Source of the DNA: an uncultured Oscillospiraceae bacterium
GTDB taxonomy: Bacteria; Bacillota; Clostridia; Oscillospirales; Oscillospiraceae
Reading direction: 5' to 3'
DNA: 64,000 nucleotides
Assembly: GCA_934591895.1 (NCBI GenBank)
Contig: CAKTPP010000001.1
Coordinates: forward strand, 62,001-126,000
Under the pieces are notes generated by a model. It made no database searches and was not told the DNA's origin. It worked only from the letters and a program-made list of their open reading frames with translations. The translations under genes were made by a program, and so were the position numbers. Shown piece after piece: positions 32,101 through 40,055 of the stretch (its first letter is position 1; each line of letters starts with the position of its first letter).

Positions 32101-32129
32101 TTTACAACACACGATTTTTGTGCTATCCT
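32101..32129 (+). promoter_or_regulatory. Promoter of the 62-aa membrane protein
   Basis: TTTACA (32101-32106), 17-nt spacer, TATCCT (32124-32129), 60 nt upstream of the ATG. Confidence 0.55.
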
Positions 32130-32188
32130 GACACCGTAAACAGGGGATCAGAAGCGCCCCGGGACCAATCTTTCAGGAGGGAACCGTT

Positions 32189-32377
32189 ATGAAGAACATC
32201 TTGCTGAACGTGTTGGCTTTTATTGCGTTTCTCGCGATCGAGATCACCGCTGTTGCCTTTATGAGCGCGTATCCCGCGGGCTCGGCTGCCATGGCGCTGC
32301 TGGGACTGCTGGCACTCGTGATCGGCGGGGCGTACACGATGATACTCGGCAGAGATATTACGAATCTGAGACTCTGA
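32189..32377 (+). CDS. Small two-helix membrane protein
   Basis: A 62-aa protein with two hydrophobic helices (LLNVLAFIAFLAIEITAVAFM and AAMALLGLLALVIGGAYTMIL) and a short polar tail (GRDITNLRL). GGAGGG lies 7 nt before the ATG, and it has its own promoter, so expression is likely. It is divergent from a LysR gene and followed by hairpins and a terminator. No family recognised. Confidence 0.7.
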   Translation: MKNILLNVLAFIAFLAIEITAVAFMSAYPAGSAAMALLGLLALVIGGAYTMILGRDITNLRL

Positions 32378-32437
32378 TCGATTTCTCTTCTTTTCAATTT
32401 GCTATTTATCTTTTGTTTCTGTTTTTTCTCCATGGTT

Positions 32438-32493
32438 TCCGGGAGTAACCGCCTCCCGGCGACCACCTCCCAACGTGCGGGTTGCCTGCACGT
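32438..32493 (+). other. Two hairpins in the 3' region of the small-protein transcript
   Basis: CCGGGAG/CTCCCGG (32438-32459) and ACGTGC/GCACGT (32473-32493) precede the terminator. The CTCCCG and CGGGAG arms of the first hairpin could also pair with the terminator arms, so an attenuator or a stable small RNA is conceivable. Confidence 0.4.
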
Positions 32494-32498
32494 CAAAA

Positions 32499-32535
32499 AA
32501 TCTCCTCCCGTTAACCGCCGGGAGGAGATTTTTTT
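32499..32535 (+). terminator. Terminator of the small-protein gene
   Basis: Arms AATCTCCTCCCG (32499-32510) and CGGGAGGAGATT (32519-32530) with a seven-T run. Confidence 0.92.
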
Positions 32536-32560
32536 GCCTGCTCCGCGTTTGCAAGAGGGA

Positions 32561-32589
32561 TTTACAACTTTGCCGCACTGTGCTACACT
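32561..32589 (+). promoter_or_regulatory. Promoter of first cobalamin-controlled gene
   Basis: TTTACA (32561-32566), 17-nt spacer, TACACT (32584-32589). It is duplicated almost unchanged at 33884-33912. Confidence 0.68.
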
Positions 32590-32595
32590 GAGTGC

Positions 32596-32819
32596 GGATT
32601 TCCATACTGCGCAGCCTTCGCCGCTTCGTGCGGCAGGGGGAATGTGGGTGCAAAGCCCCGCGAGTCGGTCACTGTGAAGCCGCCGGACGGCGGATAAGTC
32701 AGAATACCCGAAGGCTGCAGGCATTTCCGCCGGAACCGGAAGCTGCATGGCTGGACGAAGCAATTTCGTTCTGCTGGTTTTGCTGCATCTGTCTGCCGGC
32801 CACGGCGGGCAGATTTTTT
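32596..32819 (+). promoter_or_regulatory. Cobalamin riboswitch 1 with terminator platform
   Basis: The aptamer is closed by GCAGCCTTCG (32611-32620) and CGAAGGCTGC (32709-32718). Inside are GGGAATGTGGGTGCAAAGCC, a GTCACTGTGAAGCC element and AAGTCAGAATACC, all matching the conserved core of B12 riboswitches. The expression platform is a 12-bp stem (32787-32798 with 32803-32814, two G-U pairs) followed by six T, i.e. a transcription terminator just before the AGGAGGG site. B12 binding should promote termination. The call is from motif recognition; no covariance-model score was run. Confidence 0.88.
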
Positions 32820-32837
32820 CTTTCAGGAGGGAAACAC

Positions 32838-33824
32838 ATGAGAAAACGGTTACTGTCCCTGCTGCTGGTGCTGGTCATGGTGTTCAGCCTCATGCCGGCG
32901 GCACTGGCTGTGAGCGCAGACGATGCGCAGCACGGGACGATCAGCGTCACCTTCCGGCTGCACACGGACACGGACGAGTGGATCGCACCGACCGAGGTCG
33001 GCGATCTGCCGGAGGGCACGACGGTGTTCTCCGTGTTCCGGCAGGTGCTGGCGGAAAAGGGCTACACCTATGAATACCACGAGCAGTACTGCTATGTGCA
33101 GGCGATCACCGCGCCCGACGGCACGCGGCTGGCCGAGTTTGGCAAGGGTCAGAACTCCGGCTGGCTGTTTCGCGTCAACAATGACTTTGCTGACGTCGGC
33201 ATGAACGATTTCGTGCTCATGGACGGCGACGAGATCGAGGTGCTCTATACCGCCGATTACGAGAAGGAGCCCGGCATGTCGCTGCCGTATACCGACGTGT
33301 CGTGGGATCACTGGGCGTACACCGCCATCAAGCGCATGTATACCCGCGGCCTCATGGTCGGCGTGGACGAGACGACCTTTGCGCCGAGTCAGGAGCTGAG
33401 CCGCGCGATGCTCGCAGTCATTCTCTATGCCAGAGCCGGTGCACCGGCAGCCGAGGCGGCGAACCCCTTCACCGATGTTCCGGCTGACAGCTGGTATACC
33501 AATGCCGTCATCTGGGCGGCGGACAACAGCATCGTCTCCGGCTTCGGCGACGGCACGTTCCGCCCGGACGACGCACTCACGCGTGCACAGGCTGCCGTGA
33601 TCCTTTGCGCCTTTGCCGCCTTCACGCAGGACGACGTGACGGCGCGCGCAGACCTCTCCGGGTACAGCGACGCCGGACAGATCCCGCCCTGGGCACTGGA
33701 TGCGATGCAGTGGGCAAATGCGCGTCAACTCATCGTCGGCCGCGACAGCACGCATCTTGCGCCGGCCGCCGCGACGACTCGTGCCGAGATGGCAAGCATC
33801 CTCAGCGCGTACGTCCGCAAATAA
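32838..33824 (+). CDS. Secreted transcobalamin-like (DUF4430) protein with three SLH repeats
   Basis: A 328-aa exported protein. The signal peptide MRKRLLSLLLVLVMVFSLMP to AALA is followed by a DUF4430/transcobalamin-like C-terminal-type domain (about 37-140: SVTFRLHTDTDEWI, YCYVQAITAPDGTRLAEF, NSGWLFRVN, MDGDEIEVLYTADY) and SLH repeats starting near 151, 212 and 275. The first DUF4430 beta-strand matches the fold known from intrinsic factor and transcobalamin. With the B12 riboswitch directly upstream, a surface cobalamin- or cobinamide-binding role is inferred. AGGAGGG precedes the ATG. It shares leader, signal peptide and domains with the larger protein at 34162. Confidence 0.88.
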   Translation: MRKRLLSLLLVLVMVFSLMPAALAVSADDAQHGTISVTFRLHTDTDEWIAPTEVGDLPEGTTVFSVFRQVLAEKGYTYEYHEQYCYVQAITAPDGTRLAEFGKGQNSGWLFRVNNDFADVGMNDFVLMDGDEIEVLYTADYEKEPGMSLPYTDVSWDHWAYTAIKRMYTRGLMVGVDETTFAPSQELSRAMLAVILYARAGAPAAEAANPFTDVPADSWYTNAVIWAADNSIVSGFGDGTFRPDDALTRAQAAVILCAFAAFTQDDVTARADLSGYSDAGQIPPWALDAMQWANARQLIVGRDSTHLAPAAATTRAEMASILSAYVRK

Positions 33825-33837
33825 CAGACGACCGTCA

Positions 33838-33865
33838 ACACCCCCGGGCCGCGGCTCGGGGGTGT
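33838..33865. terminator. GC-rich hairpin after the first DUF4430-SLH gene
   Basis: Arms ACACCCCCGGG and CTCGGGGGTGT, 14 nt after the stop; no T-run follows, so termination may be partial. Confidence 0.6.
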
Positions 33866-33883
33866 CGTGCGTTCGGAAAAAGA

Positions 33884-33912
33884 TTTACAACTTTGCCGCG
33901 CTGTGCTACACT
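33884..33912 (+). promoter_or_regulatory. Promoter of second cobalamin-controlled gene
   Basis: TTTACA (33884-33889), 17-nt spacer, TACACT (33907-33912), nearly identical to the promoter at 32561. Confidence 0.68.
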
Positions 33913-33918
33913 GAATGC

Positions 33919-34142
33919 ACAACTGCATACTGCGCAGCCTTCGCCGCTTCGGGCGGCAGGGGGAATGTGGGTGCAAAGCCCCGCGAGTCGGTCACTGTGA
34001 AGCCGCCGGACGGCGGATAAGTCAGAATACCCGAAGGCTGCAGGCATTTCCGCCGGAACCGGAAGCTGCATGGCTGAACGAAGCAATTTCGTTCGGCCGG
34101 TTTTGCTGCATCTGTCTGCCGGCCACGGCGGGCAGATTTTTT
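33919..34142 (+). promoter_or_regulatory. Cobalamin riboswitch 2 with terminator platform
   Basis: Near-identical duplicate of the riboswitch at 32596-32819. The aptamer is closed by arms 33934-33943 and 34032-34041, with the same B12-core elements. Terminator arms are 34110-34121 and 34126-34137, followed by six T and AGGAGGG. Differences from copy 1 lie mostly in the first 30 transcribed bases and in a peripheral hairpin (CTTCGTGCGG versus CTTCGGGCGG). Confidence 0.88.
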
Positions 34143-34161
34143 CTTTTCAGGAGGGAAACGC

Positions 34162-37100
34162 ATGAAAAAACGGTTACTGTCCCTGCTGCTGGTGCTGGCC
34201 ATGGTGTTCAGCCTCATGCCGGCGGCACTGGCTGCGGACAAGCCGAGCTTCCAGAGCTTCTTTGAAAGCGTCCCGGCCAACGCCGAGACGGAGCCCGGTT
34301 ACCCGAACAGCACAAACAAATGGAAAGTGACCCAACTGGGCGATGAGTATGTGCTCATGTCCGGCGGAAAAGGCAAGAGCAGCGCCCGCAGCACCCTGCA
34401 GCTGACCTTTACCGCGGACGCCGAGCTCGCATTTGAGTACAAGGTCTCGTCCGAGGCCAAGTACGACTGGTTCACCATCACCTATGACGGGGCGGAAAAG
34501 GTCAAAGAGAGCGGCGACCTCGGCTGGAAGACCTATACGCTCTCGGCCGAGACCGGCAAGGTGCTGACGCTGACCTATAAAAAGGACTCCAGCGGCGATG
34601 AATTTGACGACTGCGTCTATGTCCGCAACTTCACGGCGGGCGAGGCCACGGTCGTCACCTTCCACGCCAACGGCGGCACGGGCGACGACTATACGCAGAA
34701 TTTCTACGGTCAGGCCGCGCTCAAGCCCAACGCCTTCACGAAGGCGGACGGTGTGTTCGCCGGCTGGGCGACGACACCGGACGGGGAAGTCGCTTACACC
34801 GACGGTGCGAAGCTCAACCCCACGGAGGCGATGGATCTCTACGCCGTCTGGACGCCGGCGTATACCGTCACCTTTGCCTATAACGACGGCACAACGGCCG
34901 ACACCACGGTCGCCATCGCGTGCGGCACGGCCATCGGCGCCGCTGCCATCCCGCAGCCGACGCGCACGGGCTATACGTTCGGCGGCTGGTTCGCCGGCGA
35001 CGCCGCACTGACGGCGGATACGGTCATTGCGGCCGACGCGACCTATACGGCTGCGTGGACGGCCAACACCTACACCGTGCAGTACCTGCCCAACGGCGGC
35101 ACGGGTGAGATGGCCGCGCAGGCCTTCACCTATGACGCCGAGCAGGCGCTCACGCAAAACGCCTTCACCCGCGCGGGCTATGACTTCCGCGGCTGGAACA
35201 CCTCTGCCACCGGGGCTGCCGTGCAGTATACCGATGGCGCGGCCGTCAGGAACCTGAGCGCGGACAAGGACGCCGTTGTGAAGCTCTACGCCGTCTGGGC
35301 CGGCCAGCCGGTGCAAGTGACGCTGGACCGCAACGACGGCTCCGAGCCGACCGTGCGCACCGGCGTTGTGGGCTATAACTACAACTACATCTACGACAAC
35401 GGCACTGCCCGCTTCAATCAGATCCCCGATCCCACCCGCACGGGCTACATCTTCCTCGGCTGGTTCGACGCGCCGGAGGGCGGCACGGAGATCACCAACC
35501 AAACCAAGTTCGCCGACGCCACGCCCGTGACGCTCTATGCGCACTGGGAGGAGGGCATTACCGTCCACTTTGACGGCAACGGCTACAAGAGCACGATCTC
35601 GGATAAGACCGTGCGCAAGGATGCCGTCGGCAAGAATCTGCCCTACCTGACAAGCTACTATTACCCGAACGACAAGGCGCTCGACGGCTGGTACACCGCC
35701 AAAGAGGGCGGCGAGCTCGTGACGAAGGACACGGTCTTTACCGAGTCCGAGATCACGCTCTATGCCCACTGGAGAGACTATCAGTATCAGATTAAGTTCA
35801 ATGTCAAATACAGCGATCAGAGCAGCGTGACCGGCGAGATGGCCACCGTGGCCGTCCCGTTCGGTGTGGACTATAAGCTGCCCGCCTGCACGTTCCGGCG
35901 CGAGGGCTACAAGTTTGCCGGCTGGAGCGAGTCGTCGTATGGCTCCACGGTGAAATATGCCGATCAGGCGACCATTCACCGCGACTTTGAAGAGGACGAC
36001 TGGGGAGACGGCAGCGAGGACAACGAGATCTACAACCTCTATGCCGTCTGGACGAAGGACGTTTTCGGCATCGCGTTTGACGCGGTCGCGGCTGCGCTGC
36101 CGGCCGACGGCACCATCCGCACCGCGGATGCGCTCACGCTGCCCACGAGCGGCGACGGTTATACGATCGCCTATACCAGCAGCGCTCCGGCGGTGCTGGC
36201 TGCCGACGGCACGGTCACGCTGCCGGCCTCCGGTGTGCAGACCGTGACGCTCACAGCCGCGGTCACGGATGCCGACGGCACGGTGAAGACGCGCGACTAT
36301 ACGCTCACGGTCTACTCGGCGGCTGCCGCAGCGGCCGAGGCGCGCCTTGAAAAAGCGGCGCAGGCGCTCGGAAACACGTTTGAGCCGGCCTACGGCAAGG
36401 ACACGAACGCGGCCGACGCCATTGCCGCGCTGCTGGCGTCCAAGGGGTATGACGACGTGACCGTCGCGGTCAAGGCCGCCGCGGGCGACGCGAAGGCCTC
36501 CGTTGACGCCGACGGCACGATCCATTATTACTTCGATGCCGGCATGAACAGCCGCGGCAGCTATTTCTACACGACGTTTGTCCTCAGTCTGGACGGCGCC
36601 AGCGTGGAAAAAGAAGTCTACCTGCACATCACTTGGGATCTCGCGCGCGCACAGGCCGTGCTGCAGGCGGAGCTGGATCGCATCACGCTTCCGACCGAGC
36701 CGGTCACGTCCCTGACGCTGCCGCGCTATCCGGTCAAGGAAGGCATCGACCCGTCGCAGGTCGATTACAGCAAGTACGACAACTTCAACACATGGGCAAC
36801 GCTGACGTGGTCGAGCGCCGACGACCAGATCGTCAAGGTCGGCAAGGCGCCCTCCACCCCGTACTATGCGCCCTATGCCACGACGCTCACCCGTACCGCG
36901 GCAGACCGGCAGGTGACGCTCACGGCGTCCATCGTCTGCAACAGCGTTGACGGTCTGACGCTGACGAAGGCCTTCACCGTGACGGTCGCCGCCTCGCAGG
37001 AGTCGCAGGCGACGCTGCGCGAGCAGCTGCAGGCCAAGCTCGACGCGGGCTTTGCATCCTACGGCGGCCTGCGCGATGCCGTGACCGGCGAGCCGCTTGA

Positions 37101-38721
37101 GGAGCGCGACGGCAAGTACATCGCCGCCAACGACATCCACTTCCCGACCACGCGCGACTTCGGCGTGGACGGCAAGTATACCCCAGTCATCATCACGAGC
37201 AGCGATGCGGACACCATCGTGCCCCCCGGCGTGAACAATGCCGCGCGCGTGGAGGTCTACCGTCCGCTGCCCGGCGAGGATGCCAGGGACGTCACCGTCA
37301 CCGTGACGATCAAGGACAAGGAGACCGGTGTCGCCGCCTCGCGCGATTTTGTCATCACCGTCCAGCCGCTCACGCAGCAGGAGATCGACGATGAGCTCGC
37401 GCTCATGGCCGAGGTCAAGGCGCACTACTTTGACGGCATCCGCAACGGCAACACCGATCCCGAGCATATCACCGGCAACCTGCACGCCTTCCGCGAGGCG
37501 TATCTGAATGCTGACGGCCGGCTTGTCTGGGTGTACGACATTGACGATCAGGCCAACCACGGCATCGTCCCCTCGGAGCTGCCCGGCTGGCAGGACAGTG
37601 AGCAGTGGCGGCTGTTCCGCTCGACGAATCCGGCTGTCATCAGCCACGAAAATCTGCTCGTGACGCGCGCGGCGGAGCACAAGGCCGTCACGATCGTCAG
37701 CGAGCTCTCGAGCGAGACGCTCGGCAAATACGCCGCGCGCTATCCCGACAACGCCGACTTCCAGGCACTGAGCCATCAGGCCGTTTCCGTGCGCCTGATC
37801 GTGCGCGGCACCGCGCCCACGAGCGACGAGCCGCAGGTCACGACCAGCACCGTCACCTTCCAGCTGCACACGGACACCGATATGTGGATCCGGCCGACCG
37901 TCGTCTACGATCAGCCCGAGGGTACGACGGCGATGGACGTGTTCCGGCAGGTGCTCAAGGACAACGGCTACAGCTATGAGGCGAAGGGGAGCTATGTGCA
38001 GGCCGTCATCAAGCCCGACGGCACAAAAGTGGCCGAGCTGAGCAAGGGTCCCAATTCCGGCTGGGTCTTCCGCGTCAACGGGGAGTTCCCGGACGTCACC
38101 ATGCGCGACTACCAGCTCTCGGACGGCGATGAGATCGAGGTGTTCTTCACCGCCGACTATATGGATGAGCCGGGAATGTTCCTGCCGTTCACGGACGTGA
38201 CGAATCACTGGGCGTACAGCGCGATCAAGCGCATGTACACCCGCGGCTGGATGGTCGGCGTGGATGAGAACACCTTTGCGCCGGATCAGCAGATGAGCCG
38301 CGCGATGCTCGCAGTCATCCTTTATGCGATGGCGGACAAGCCCGCGGTCACGGGCGAGAACCCGTTCACGGACGTTCCGGCGGACTGCTGGTACACCGAC
38401 GCCGTCATCTGGGCGGCGGAAAACGGCATCGTCTCCGGCTTCGGCGACGGCACATTCCACCCGAACGATATGGTCACGCGCGCGCAGACGGCTGTCATGC
38501 TCTATGGCTATGCGGCCTTCACCGGCACGGACGTGACGGCACGCGCAGATCTCTCTGCCTACAGCGACGCCGGACAGATCCCGTCCTGGGCGAAGGATGC
38601 GATGCAGTGGGCGAATGCGCGCCGGCTCATCGTCGGCCGCGACAGCAGCCACCTTGCCCCGAACGGCGAAACGACCCGCGCCGAGATGGCCGCCATCCTC
38701 AGCGCGTACATCGGAAAATAA
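34162..38721 (+). CDS. Giant SLH surface protein with InlB-type repeats and a transcobalamin-like domain
   Basis: A 1519-aa exported protein. In order: signal peptide (1-25); a carbohydrate-binding-like beta domain (about 27-160); about six InlB/Listeria-Bacteroides repeats (about 165-630, with GYTFGGWFAG, GYDFRGWNTS, GYIFLGWFDA, LYAHW marks); Ig-like stretches (AFDAVAAALPADGTIR...YTLTV and others, about 635-950); an unassigned region; a DUF4430 domain (about 1230-1335: VTFQLHTDTDMWIRP, NSGWVFRVN, SDGDEIEVFFTADY); and three SLH repeats to the end. A B12 riboswitch precedes it. The DUF4430-SLH end closely matches the 32838 protein, so the extra N-terminal domains look like an added stalk. Ligand binding is inferred. 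Confidence 0.86.
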   Translation: MKKRLLSLLLVLAMVFSLMPAALAADKPSFQSFFESVPANAETEPGYPNSTNKWKVTQLGDEYVLMSGGKGKSSARSTLQLTFTADAELAFEYKVSSEAKYDWFTITYDGAEKVKESGDLGWKTYTLSAETGKVLTLTYKKDSSGDEFDDCVYVRNFTAGEATVVTFHANGGTGDDYTQNFYGQAALKPNAFTKADGVFAGWATTPDGEVAYTDGAKLNPTEAMDLYAVWTPAYTVTFAYNDGTTADTTVAIACGTAIGAAAIPQPTRTGYTFGGWFAGDAALTADTVIAADATYTAAWTANTYTVQYLPNGGTGEMAAQAFTYDAEQALTQNAFTRAGYDFRGWNTSATGAAVQYTDGAAVRNLSADKDAVVKLYAVWAGQPVQVTLDRNDGSEPTVRTGVVGYNYNYIYDNGTARFNQIPDPTRTGYIFLGWFDAPEGGTEITNQTKFADATPVTLYAHWEEGITVHFDGNGYKSTISDKTVRKDAVGKNLPYLTSYYYPNDKALDGWYTAKEGGELVTKDTVFTESEITLYAHWRDYQYQIKFNVKYSDQSSVTGEMATVAVPFGVDYKLPACTFRREGYKFAGWSESSYGSTVKYADQATIHRDFEEDDWGDGSEDNEIYNLYAVWTKDVFGIAFDAVAAALPADGTIRTADALTLPTSGDGYTIAYTSSAPAVLAADGTVTLPASGVQTVTLTAAVTDADGTVKTRDYTLTVYSAAAAAAEARLEKAAQALGNTFEPAYGKDTNAADAIAALLASKGYDDVTVAVKAAAGDAKASVDADGTIHYYFDAGMNSRGSYFYTTFVLSLDGASVEKEVYLHITWDLARAQAVLQAELDRITLPTEPVTSLTLPRYPVKEGIDPSQVDYSKYDNFNTWATLTWSSADDQIVKVGKAPSTPYYAPYATTLTRTAADRQVTLTASIVCNSVDGLTLTKAFTVTVAASQESQATLREQLQAKLDAGFASYGGLRDAVTGEPLEERDGKYIAANDIHFPTTRDFGVDGKYTPVIITSSDADTIVPPGVNNAARVEVYRPLPGEDARDVTVTVTIKDKETGVAASRDFVITVQPLTQQEIDDELALMAEVKAHYFDGIRNGNTDPEHITGNLHAFREAYLNADGRLVWVYDIDDQANHGIVPSELPGWQDSEQWRLFRSTNPAVISHENLLVTRAAEHKAVTIVSELSSETLGKYAARYPDNADFQALSHQAVSVRLIVRGTAPTSDEPQVTTSTVTFQLHTDTDMWIRPTVVYDQPEGTTAMDVFRQVLKDNGYSYEAKGSYVQAVIKPDGTKVAELSKGPNSGWVFRVNGEFPDVTMRDYQLSDGDEIEVFFTADYMDEPGMFLPFTDVTNHWAYSAIKRMYTRGWMVGVDENTFAPDQQMSRAMLAVILYAMADKPAVTGENPFTDVPADCWYTDAVIWAAENGIVSGFGDGTFHPNDMVTRAQTAVMLYGYAAFTGTDVTARADLSAYSDAGQIPSWAKDAMQWANARRLIVGRDSSHLAPNGETTRAEMAAILSAYIGK

Positions 38722-38747
38722 CACACAAAATAACACACAAAACCAAA

Positions 38748-38776
38748 AGCCCTCCGGACGTTCCGTCCGGAGGGCT
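38748..38776. terminator. Terminator hairpin, left copy (repeat B)
   Basis: A 29-bp hairpin (AGCCCTCCGGAC arms) 27 nt after the SLH gene stop, identical base for base to 38978-39006. Confidence 0.88.
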
Positions 38777-38977
38777 CAGCTTGTCAAAGAGCCTCGCAGA
38801 GTTTCGCCGCCGGAGCGGCGAAAGAAAGCCCAATCATTTTCTTCGGCGACATGTGCGGCGAAGAAAATACCGCTCGGCCTGCAAACGTGCGCGCTGTCCG
38901 TCAAAGGCGGACAGCGCGTGCGCTGCAGTCAGGCCGCAAACCCCTTTGTCAAAAAGTAATACTTTTTGACAGTCTCA
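38777..38977 (+). repeat. Terminator-associated hairpin element, copy B
   Basis: A 201-bp element starting CAGCTTGTCAAAGAGCCTCG. Hairpin 1 arms TTTCGCCGC/GCGGCGAAA; hairpin 2 ATTTTCTTCG/CGAAGAAAAT; hairpin 3 CGCGCTGTCCG/CGGACAGCGCG enclosed by GGCCTG...CAGGCC; hairpin 4 GTCAAAAAGTA/TACTTTTTGAC. It ends GACAGTCTCA. Short open frames through it are a by-product of the repeat and do not look coding. Confidence 0.9.
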
Positions 38978-39006
38978 AGCCCTCCGGACGTTCCGTCCGG
39001 AGGGCT
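38978..39006. terminator. Duplicated terminator hairpin, right copy (repeat B)
   Basis: Exact copy of 38748-38776, followed by TTTG. The next 200 bp (39007-39210) are purine-rich then GC-rich and show no gene. Confidence 0.88.
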
Positions 39007-39210
39007 TTGCGCGCTATGGGAAGAAGGGAATGGGGAACGGGGGAAGAAGGAAGGTTCGCTTTGGGGTTCGCCGCGTCCGTCCGGCGGCCTGTGTCTGCCG
39101 CCGCCGTATCGCCGGCCTGATATCAGTATAACAAAAACGGAGAGACGCACAAGCCCGGCGGGGGGATATTTTTTCAAAAAAACTTCACAGTATGCGCATG
39201 CCTGCCCCGG

Positions 39211-39239
39211 TTGACGTGCACGCGCTTTGGCGGTACAAT
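39211..39239 (+). promoter_or_regulatory. Promoter of the YugP-type peptidase gene
   Basis: TTGACG (39211-39216), 17-nt spacer, TACAAT (39234-39239), 30 nt before the ATG. Confidence 0.68.
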
Positions 39240-39268
39240 AACAGCACGAATCGGAAAGGATGACTGCC

Positions 39269-39973
39269 ATGTACAACGGTTATTATTATGGCTTTGATAT
39301 GACGTATCTGCTGCTGGTCGTGCCGGCGCTGCTCATCGCGCTCATCGCGCAGATCCAGGTCAAGAGCGCGTTTTCGCGCTATGCCGGCGTGCGCTGCACG
39401 AGCGGGCTGACCGGCGCGCAGGCGGCGCAGCGCATCCTGCAGGCAAACGGCATCACGGACGTGCGCATCGAGCACATCTCCGGCAAGCTCACCGACCACT
39501 TTGACCCGCAGGCGAAGGTCATCCGCCTCTCGGACGAGGTGTACGGCGTCGCGTCGATCGCGGCCGTGGGCGTCGCGGCGCACGAGGCGGGGCACGCCGT
39601 GCAGTACGCCACGGACTATGCGCCCATCCGCATCCGCGCGGCCATCATCCCGGCCACGCGCATCGGCTCGAACCTATCGTGGCCGCTGCTGATCGCGGGA
39701 CTGATCTTCAACTGGACGGCGCTCGTCTGGGCGGGCATCTTGCTCTTCGGCCTCGTGACGGTGTTCCAGCTGGCGACGCTGCCGGTGGAGTTCAACGCCT
39801 CGCGCCGTGCGCTTGCGGCGATCGAGTCGCGCAACCTGCTCACGGACGATGAGCTGCGCGGCGCGCGGCGCGTGCTGCGGGCGGCCGCCATGACGTATGT
39901 CGCGGCGCTGCTGGTGTCGTTCGCGCAGCTGCTGCGGCTGATCATTCTCTACGGCGGCCGCCGCAGGGATTGA
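39269..39973 (+). CDS. Zinc-dependent membrane metallopeptidase (YugP-like, Zn_peptidase_2)
   Basis: A 234-aa membrane peptidase. TM1 is YLLLVVPALLIALIAQIQV; the zinc motif is VGVAAHEAGHAVQYATDY (HEAGH), followed by TM helices (LLIAGLIFNWTALVWAGILLFGLVTVFQL), EFNASRRALAAI with a likely third zinc ligand, and a last TM segment. The start is MYNGYYYGFD at 39269, since GGAAAGG lies 9 nt before it; the ATG at 39260 is too close to it. The substrate is unknown. Confidence 0.9.
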   Translation: MYNGYYYGFDMTYLLLVVPALLIALIAQIQVKSAFSRYAGVRCTSGLTGAQAAQRILQANGITDVRIEHISGKLTDHFDPQAKVIRLSDEVYGVASIAAVGVAAHEAGHAVQYATDYAPIRIRAAIIPATRIGSNLSWPLLIAGLIFNWTALVWAGILLFGLVTVFQLATLPVEFNASRRALAAIESRNLLTDDELRGARRVLRAAAMTYVAALLVSFAQLLRLIILYGGRRRD

Positions 39974-39981
39974 GGCTGCCA

Positions 39982-40038
39982 TTGCAATCGGCGGCAAAGT
40001 ATCGTAAAATAGCAGGTATGAACGGTACCTGCTATTTT
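39982..40038 (+). promoter_or_regulatory. Promoter with overlapping inverted repeat before the Bce-like regulator
   Basis: TTGCAA (39982-39987), 17-nt spacer, TAAAAT (40005-40010). A perfect 13-bp inverted repeat with a 7-nt loop (40006-40018 and 40026-40038) begins in the -10 box and includes the start point. It may be an operator for a repressor or, as RNA, a 5' hairpin. Confidence 0.58.
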
Positions 40039-40055
40039 CTTTTGGGGGTGATCGT

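Noticed and set aside
34174..38736. About 1520-codon open frame antisense to the giant SLH protein
   Set aside because: Same GC-driven artefact; the sense frame has signal peptide, repeats, DUF4430 and SLH domains.
39007..39210. Purine-rich stretch after repeat B as a possible gene or regulatory RNA
   Set aside because: No start site, no stable reading frame and no convincing hairpin beyond the promoter at 39211.
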